27,042 nt of DNA, from positions 1 to 27,042 of the forward strand of contig JADNRX010000672.1 in assembly GCA_015501595.1 (NCBI GenBank). Reading direction: 5' to 3'. Shown here in pieces: positions 21,366 through 27,042 of this stretch. Below the pieces are notes generated by a model. It made no database searches and was not told the origin of the DNA. It worked only from the letters and a program-made list of their open reading frames with translations. Positions within the stretch are counted from its first letter, which is position 1. Each line of letters opens with the position of its first letter. A program made the position numbers and the translations under genes. The stretch comes from Hymenopellis radicata (taxonomy: Eukaryota > Basidiomycota > Agaricomycetes > Agaricales > Physalacriaceae).

Positions 21366-22705
21366 TCACTTCACTAGGCGATAACCTCCATATCTGAACG
21401 ACATATCGAAAAGCTCCAGTATGTCACGGAACCGCCACAACGTAAGAAGATCGAAGAACCTCTGCCATCGGCGACCACTGAATGGCACTGGGCGGAAATC
21501 GTAATAATAGGCAGTTGACGGAATACTCGTATGACGATACAGAACATGAGGACTGAGACCCTTGTACTGGCTAAAAAGGGCGGTCATTCGGGAGGCGGCT
21601 TCCAACATGGAAATTCGTTTTCGGGGATTAAGACGTGTCATGTCTTGAAGTAGGTCCAACAAACCGGGAAATTCAGAGACAGAGCGCTGTAGAATTTGAT
21701 CAAAGCAGTGTACAGCGTATTGGTCGCACCCACCCGCAAAATGCCATAAACTACGGTAGCCACCTGGAATACGTCTGCGGCGAAAGGATCAAACGTTCCC
21801 TTGGAAGATTCGGGCGCCATGTGTATACGTCCTCGCTGGAATGAAGGGATTCGCGGAGGTTGAGAAATGGAGGGAAAATATACTGAGCGACCGAAATCAA
21901 GCAGGAGATACCGGCAGGGAAAAGTGTAACGATAGATGTGTTCCGGATCCCATATCGACGAATCTGTCACTCCGTTCCGAATCTTCTGGGAGATTGAACC
22001 ATGATGGTTGAGGACGATATTTTCAGGTGAAATATCCTGGTGCGAAATATGCATACTATGAAGGAAAGATATGCCCTAAACGACGTGTCAACAAGCATAT
22101 TGATTGAAAAGAATACCGTGTTACTCTGATTATATGCTCAGCAAAGTCGAGCGTCTCGTAGGGCGTTACAAAGGGCATGACGTCGCAGGCACTGTAGTAA
22201 GGCATGACAACGAATCTCCAGTCCTCGAATTCGAGAAAGTCGACGACCAGAACCGTCGAATTTCTGGGATCACTGCGAAGTGGCTCGGAGTTTAACATGC
22301 GCAAGATGTTGTACTCTTGGGAGCCCTCTCCCGTACGCTCATTATGTACCAGTTTGATGACGACGTCTCGTTGTTTCGAATCTCGTGCAGCGTAGGTGAG
22401 TGCATGAGGCTGCAAAACGTTAGATATGAACGTGCAGGCTTGTATATACTAACCGCATAACAGTGATCGTCGAAGTTTTCTCTTTCTCCAAAGAGTCCAA
22501 AGCAATCCAAGGCGGGAGATTGAGGGCAGCCTTCCGGAGGGGACAGGAAGGAACCCGTATATTTGCCGCGTTTGTACAAGTGATACCCGCGAGACAGAAA
22601 GAAGGGCCGAAGGAGTTCCCAAGGTTCCCACCAAGGATTTCTGGGTATCGTGATATTAAGATTTGACCATTCATTAATGGTTTGTGGCAGGGATAAGTTT
22701 GCCAT
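21366..22705 (-). CDS. Agaricomycete-type protein kinase-like protein (399 aa)
   Basis: Four exons, 22705-22454, 22409-22125, 22075-21734 and 21686-21366, are joined by 44-49 nt GT-AG introns, all in phase 0. The 399-aa product begins with a family-typical N-terminal block (PWWEPWELLRPFFLSRGYHLY). Kinase motifs follow in order: the ATP-anchoring Lys in RDVVIKLV (Lys103), the catalytic loop SHQDISPEN (Asp193, Asn198), the metal-binding LLLDFG (Asp239) and the MAPE motif (Glu268). The usual HRD is HQD, but the catalytic residues are kept, so activity is plausible. The glycine-rich loop is not recognisable. Such short kinase-like proteins are expanded in mushroom-forming fungi; their targets are mostly unknown. 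No transmembrane segment or extra domain is seen. The gene appears intact. Confidence 0.85.
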
Positions 22706-23006
22706 ATTTGTAGAAGATGGTTGAATGAAGCAAGAGGTGTTCCTTAGAAGCGTGTTGGAGTCTGCCTAGGGGAGACTAAGGAGGTGGCTGGATCCAGACG
22801 TTGAACATTGATGGCGCCACGCGATCGCATTCCAACCGACTTGCTGTGTTCAGTCAAGGTTTGTGGCAGACACTGATGAGTACTGAGTACTACGGCACGT
22901 TGGAGGTGACTGTTCTTACTCACCGGACTGAGGTATTCCCAGAAAGGTAACCGCTACTCGTCACCATCGCGAACGACGCCGCACCGCAAAGCCGCATGTT
23001 TTGCCA

Positions 23007-23074
23007 CATCACGCTTTTCTCCGACTTAATCCGCAAAAAGAAAGAAAATCGTGGCGTCGACGGTCTGACTAGGG
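23007..23074 (+). pseudogene. Degenerate exon-1 remnant in front of copy B
   Basis: It matches bases 141-200 (CATCACGCTTTTCTCCGAC and onward) and more weakly the end of repeat exon 1. It sits just before the leader of copy B, as the equivalent piece does before copy A. Confidence 0.55.
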
Positions 23075-23121
23075 AGCCAGCTTTCACATGACGTTGATCA
23101 ACTCCCTTGACCAGAACCATC

Positions 23122-24032
23122 ATGGCCGGACTCAACCCTACAGAACGTGCCCTGGTCGAAAAGCTAGGCCAGAAAATATTTGACTGGCAAAGACTTGCCG
23201 AGGAGCACTTCGCTGTATTGCGAACAGATCCGAACGCGTACGCCGAGGCATGGCAGCGGTACGCTGCCAAGGCACCCCAGATTGGCACTATTCCGACCCG
23301 CGACAAATACGAGGAACACATTTCGCTTGGGGAGAAACTTCTTGAGAAGGAATGTGTTACATTCTACGAGTAAGCATGCATGTTACTGTGAATTGGTGCT
23401 CTCTTTTTTATCACTTTTCTTTAGTCACGTCGAAGCTGCCAACACGCTCGCATATCTCTGTCGTCTTCAGTTGACGCTGACTTCTGAGTTCAGGTGGCCG
23501 GTTCAGAAGGCAATAAGGGAATATGTGACAGCTAGACAGTACGCCATTGTCGCATCCTTTCATGTTTTGATATTAACACTGTGATAGTGCGAACCATCAA
23601 TATGCATTCTCTCATGCTGTCATTCCGGAAAACCCGCACCCTCTTCTTAGAGAGTTTTTTGGCGGACGCGGTCCAGACACGCCCACATCATCCGTGCCAC
23701 CCGCGCCACCCGCCGATGAATATCCCCTCGTTCTTCCTGGACAGCCATTCTCCTGGAGCGACATTCTTCAGTATCCCCGCGAATCGATGTTGCCAACAGA
23801 GGTAGCCTTTTATAAAACTAACCCCGGACCTCTCAGCGAACTCACTTTCACGACATCTGGGGAGATGGGCGACGAAGCCTTTCGGGTTTCGTCCTTTTTA
23901 ACAATAGGGACGGAGAAGATATTCTATCTCGTTTTTGCAGATGAGGGCGCAGAGGCTGTCGGCTACTCGAATTCTGATTTTTTTACTCTTCTCGGATCAT
24001 CGAAGCGTGTTATCACTGACGGTAGCAAGTAG
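23122..24032 (+). CDS. Repeat-family gene, copy B (intact, 247 aa, unrecognised)
   Basis: Exons 23122-23369, 23425-23538 and 23651-24032, with introns of 55 and 112 nt. The join gives 247 aa with no stops. The first half is helical in character and charged (MAGLNPTERALVEKLGQK..., [20 protein letters not shown]). A short Pro/Thr/Ser linker ([12 protein letters not shown]) follows exon 3's start. The second half is mixed and probably beta-rich ([40 protein letters not shown]). There is no signal peptide, membrane helix, nuclear signal or known catalytic motif. I do not recognise the family. The leader TTCACATGACGTTGATC before the ATG is shared with copy C. Conservation of frame and splice sites between B and C despite silent differences suggests a real gene. 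Confidence 0.75.
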
Positions 24033-24099
24033 TGGCACTTCTTTTGTTGTTTCTCTAAGCCAACTCAGTGGTCCTTACGTCTACAGCTGCGACCTACAC

Positions 24100-24355
24100 A
24101 TGGCCGCCACCCTCGAGAGCATGCACGCGCCAGGGCGTCAAGGTGTTGTGCGGACGGTGGTTGATCCAGGGCGCACCCAACGTCCTGCTGTTCGATACCG
24201 GCAGCCCGTACGACCGCCTCGACCAGTGGTATCTCGCAGGCATTCTGAGCCCACCGAGTGACCACGACACGAACGAGACTATCGTGTTTAGGTACCTCTC
24301 TTGGCAAATATGTCTCGCGGCAGCTCACTACGGCCGAGTCGTCGTCCACTTTCAC
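24100..24355 (+). pseudogene. Glycogen synthase fragment behind copy B
   Basis: Reads [10 protein letters not shown], then after a frameshift [40 protein letters not shown] and VVVHFH, matching the fungal enzyme up to the HFHEWQ motif. It ends exactly where the leader of copy C begins, so this unit is shorter than the copy A version. It is too short to be functional. Confidence 0.85.
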
Positions 24356-24397
24356 ATGACGTTGATTGACTCCCTTGAGTCCGTGACCAGCACTATC

Positions 24398-25310
24398 ATG
24401 GCCGGACTCACCTCTACAGAATGTGCCCAGGTCGAAGCGCTCGGCCAGAAACTATTCGAGTGGGAAAGGCTTATCGAGGAGCACTCCGTCGTTCTACGGA
24501 AAGATCCGAACGCGTACGCCGAGGCGTGGCAGCAGTTCGCCGCCAAGGCAGCGCCAACTGGCACTGTTCCGCCCCGCGACAAATACGAGGAGCACATCAT
24601 GCTTGGGGAGAAACTTCTTGAAAAGAAATGTGTTACCTTCTACGAGTAAGCATACATGTTACTTTGAGTTGGTACTATGTTCTAACTGCTTTTGTTTAGT
24701 CACGTCGAAGCTGCTGCCACGCTCTTATATCTCTGTCGTCTTCAGATGACGCTTAATTCTGAGTTGAGGTGGCCGGTTCAGAAGGCAATAAGGGAATACG
24801 TGTCAGCTAAACAGTACGCCACTCTCCCGACCTTCCATGTTTTGATATGCACCCTGTGATAGTACGAGCCATCAATATGCATTCTCTCATGCTGTCATTC
24901 CGGAAAACCCGCACCCTCTTCTTAGAGAGCTTTTTGGATCCGCTACAAATACGCCCACATCATCCGTGCCACCTATGCCACCCGCCATTGAATATCCCGT
25001 CGTTCTTCCCGGACAGCCATTCTCCCGGAGCGACATTCTTCACTATCCCCGCGAATCTATGTTGCCAACAGAGGTAGCCCTCTATAAACGCAATCCGGAA
25101 CGTCTCAACCAACACACTTTCACGATATCTGGCGAGATGGGCGACGAAGCCTTCCGGGTTTCGTCCTTTTTAACAATAGGGACGGAGAAGATATTGATAT
25201 TCTATCTCGTTTTTGCGGATGAGGGCGCAGAGGCTGTCAGCTACTCGAGTTCTGATTTTTTCACTCTTCTCGGATCATCGAAGCGTGTTATCACTGAGGA
25301 TAGCAAGTAG
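24398..25310 (+). CDS. Repeat-family gene, copy C (intact, 248 aa, unrecognised)
   Basis: Exons 24398-24645, 24700-24813 and 24926-25310, with introns of 54 and 112 nt. The product is 248 aa and lines up with copy B along its full length. Differences include AAPTGTVPP for APQIGTIPT in exon 1, a diverged patch [11 protein letters not shown] for TNPGPLSELTF in exon 3, and two extra residues (LI) inserted in frame in KILIFYLVF. In-frame-only indels and mostly conservative changes argue that the protein has been under selection, at least recently. The glycogen synthase fragment upstream runs straight into its leader, so any promoter must lie within pseudogene-derived sequence. Function is unknown. 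Confidence 0.75.
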
Positions 25311-25379
25311 TGACACTTCTTTTGTTGTTTCTCTAAGCCAATTCAGTGGTCCTTACGTCTACAGCTGCGACCGTCACAC

Positions 25380-25595
25380 ATGACCGCCACCCTCGAGAAC
25401 ATGCACGCGCCCACGGCTTCAAGGCGTTGTGCGGACGGTGGTTGATCCAGGGTGCACCCAACGTCCTGCTATTCGACACCGGCAGCCAGTACGACCGCCT
25501 CGACCAGTGGTATTTCGCCGGCATTTCGAGCCCACCGAGTGACCACATACGAACGAGACTATCGATATGTCTCGCGGCAGCTCACTGCGGTTCAC
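25380..25595 (+). pseudogene. Glycogen synthase fragment behind copy C
   Basis: Reads [10 protein letters not shown], a two-base frameshift, then [17 protein letters not shown] and [16 protein letters not shown], ending after SPPSDH and a decayed stretch. The two extra bases after the codons for MHA are also present in the copy A fragment, so both descend from an already broken copy. Confidence 0.82.
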
Positions 25596-25660
25596 ATGAC
25601 GTTGATTGACTCTTGACCAGAACTATCATGGCCGGACTCAACCCTACAGAATGCGCCCAG
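25596..25660 (+). pseudogene. Repeat-family copy E, 5' part (leader and first 11 codons)
   Basis: The usual leader is followed by an ATG at 25628 and the codons for MAGLNPTECAQ. The copy is cut after CAG at 25660 by the calmodulin-bearing segment and resumes at 26986 with the codons for VEAL. Confidence 0.85.
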
Positions 25661-26473
25661 ATGTCCGACCAAATGGTAAGAGCATCCTGCTTTTATGTCG
25701 CTCGGAACTCAAAGACGTCTCCTAGACCAATGGCACGTCCCAACTTGGTCGATCTCTCCCAGAGTAACTGACCTTTCTGATCTTCAGAGCAAGTCTCAGG
25801 TATGTACGATTTGAACTGGTGTTGCCTTCATTGCTCAACTACCTGTAGAATTCAAGGAGGCTTTCTCCCTCTTCGATAAAGGTCCATATGAAACTCTCAT
25901 TGCAAAGGACGCCCTTTACACCATGCGCAGATGAAGATGGCACTATCACCACGACCGAACTGGGAACGGTCATGCGCTCTCTCGGCCAGAATCCCACAGA
26001 AGCCGAGCTTCAAGACATGATAAACGAAGTGGACGCAGACGGAAATGGCACTATCGACTTCCCGGAGTTCCTCTCAATGATGACGAAGCGGGTGCCCGAT
26101 CTCGACCGCGAGGAGGAGATCCGGCAGGCGTTTATGGTCTTTGACAAGGACAAAAATGGGACCATCAGCGCCTTGGAGTTGAAGCAGGTCATGGCTGGCT
26201 TAGGTGCGCTTCCTCGTCGGAGCTTTGTGTGGCGTGAATTAATCTATATTGGGAAGGTGAACATCTAACTGATGCTGAACTTGACGCCATGATGAAGGAG
26301 GCTGATGCTGATAATAACGGAGTGATTGACTACGCAGGTGAGCGCTCTTCACTCCATCTATAACCTTCATTAATGAGTTCATTCCTTTGAAAGAGTTCCT
26401 CAAGGTAAAACCCTCGACATTCTATCCGCGTCCTCGTCGGCTGATGTATTCTTAGATGATGCGCGGTGCATGA
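25661..26473 (+). CDS. Calmodulin-like EF-hand protein (154 aa)
   Basis: Eight exons: 25661-25675, 25726-25747, 25788-25799, 25849-25881, 25931-26203, 26257-26337, 26394-26404 and 26456-26473, with 40-56 nt GT-AG introns. The 154-aa product has four canonical 12-residue calcium loops: [36 protein letters not shown] and [12 protein letters not shown]. The N-lobe ([28 protein letters not shown]) is almost that of standard calmodulin; the C-lobe and linker ([22 protein letters not shown] end) are diverged. The N-terminus (MSDQMTNGTSQLEQVSEF) lacks the usual LTEEQ block. It should bind calcium and regulate target enzymes in the cytosol. Divergence suggests a second calmodulin-like gene, not the essential one. 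The ATG at 25628 in the upstream repeat is in frame, so an 11-residue N-terminal extension is possible. Confidence 0.88.
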
Positions 26474-26985
26474 ACGATTCAATATCATCCAAATCTCTAA
26501 ATATACATCCACTTTCGTTTGCTTTCATTACTTCTTCTTGTGCGCACATCAGGTTGGCTATCCTCGAACAAATAATACCAGTTGTCCTACTCAATTCGAA
26601 AAGCCCTCAGTCGCCAGTGAATCTGGTAAGGTCCCACATCCCGCGTTTGTGCAGCGGTCGCGTCGGAATCAACCTGAATCACAATACTCACCGCCGCACC
26701 AAGTATTGCGCAAATACTATCGCGTTGATCGTTATGCTCTTGACGTAGACGCGACTTCCATCGGGAGGAGACGCTGCCAGAGAAGCGCTGTCAAAGTCTG
26801 TCACTATGAATTTTGTCATTGTCCCGACCACATCGTTTCTTAACGAGAACGACGAGACCATGGGCGAGCCAATGAGCATCTGCGTCGTACTGATGAGACC
26901 GAGACCAAAAGGGAGGCCATAGCGCCTGAGGCCAGGCTGAGTCGTCGTTTCCTGGAAGGCTGAAAATAAACCATATTACTTTTAG
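26474..26985. other. 3' flank of the calmodulin gene within the inserted segment
   Basis: This part of the inserted segment presumably contains the calmodulin 3' untranslated region. I see no further gene. A plus-strand frame at 26466-26843 is open but out of frame with calmodulin exon 8 and has no recognisable motif. The segment ends in TTTTAG directly before repeat sequence. Confidence 0.5.
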
Positions 26986-27042
26986 GTCGAAGCGCTGGCC
27001 AGAAACTATTTGAGTGGGAAAGATTTATCGAGGAGCACTCCG
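26986..27042 (+). pseudogene. Repeat-family copy E, continuation (runs off the window)
   Basis: The sequence matches copy C from the codons for [13 protein letters not shown] onward, with one base missing in the codons for LGQ, which shifts the frame. It continues beyond the window end. Confidence 0.85.

Noticed and set aside
23581..25077. Alternative frames beginning [18 protein letters not shown] in copies B and C
   Set aside because: They run across the second intron and shift frame relative to the conserved exon 3; they are shadows that persist because the copies are similar.
9317..26473. FKBP and calmodulin as parts of one calcineurin-related gene cluster
   Set aside because: They are 16 kb apart in unrelated contexts, and calmodulin arrived with an insertion event; the co-occurrence is most likely chance.

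Overview
This window looks like nuclear DNA of a mushroom-forming basidiomycete (Agaricomycete). Genes are split by many 38-64 nt GT-AG introns, exons are tiny and closely packed, and several proteins belong to families typical of these fungi. No rRNA, convincing tRNA, CRISPR array or prokaryotic operon was seen.

Layout. (1) 1-2650 holds a decayed copy of a composite repeat unit: an unrecognised ~247-aa three-exon gene followed by a broken piece of glycogen synthase. An 829-bp non-autonomous DNA transposon (214-1042, perfect 50-bp inverted ends, 7-bp target duplication) sits in its 5' flank. (2) 2804-6472 (minus) is a nearly complete oxidosqualene cyclase gene, inactivated by a frameshift, a 926-bp hairpin-rich insertion inside an exon and a premature stop. 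Directly upstream is a remnant of a wax-synthase/MBOAT-like acyltransferase. Together they look like a dead triterpenoid locus. (3) 7110-8812 (plus) encodes a linker-histone-fold (H15) protein and 9317-9932 (minus) an intact FKBP12-type prolyl isomerase; the two genes converge. (4) 9933-12103 has no gene I can support. (5) 12104-17249 (plus) encodes one intact 1627-aa protein: AT-hooks, a zinc-ribbon region, a transposase-like RNase H segment, a DEDDy 3'-5' exonuclease, a conserved C-terminal region and a cysteine-rich tail. (6) 17250-20600 contains a small secreted 8-cysteine protein, a probable decayed neighbour, and the 3' end of a minus-strand gene cut off by a repeat fragment. (7) 21366-22705 (minus) is an intact 399-aa kinase-like gene. 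(8) 22940-27042 returns to the composite repeat: two intact tandem copies of the ~247-aa gene, their glycogen synthase fragments, and a third copy split by a 1325-bp segment that carries a complete calmodulin-like gene, fused in frame to the repeat gene's first 11 codons.

The most unusual items are the composite repeat family that flanks both ends of the window and has captured or been split by other genes, and the giant AT-hook/transposase-like/exonuclease protein. Exon models were built by eye from splice motifs, frame continuity and family similarity; no database search or transcript evidence was available.
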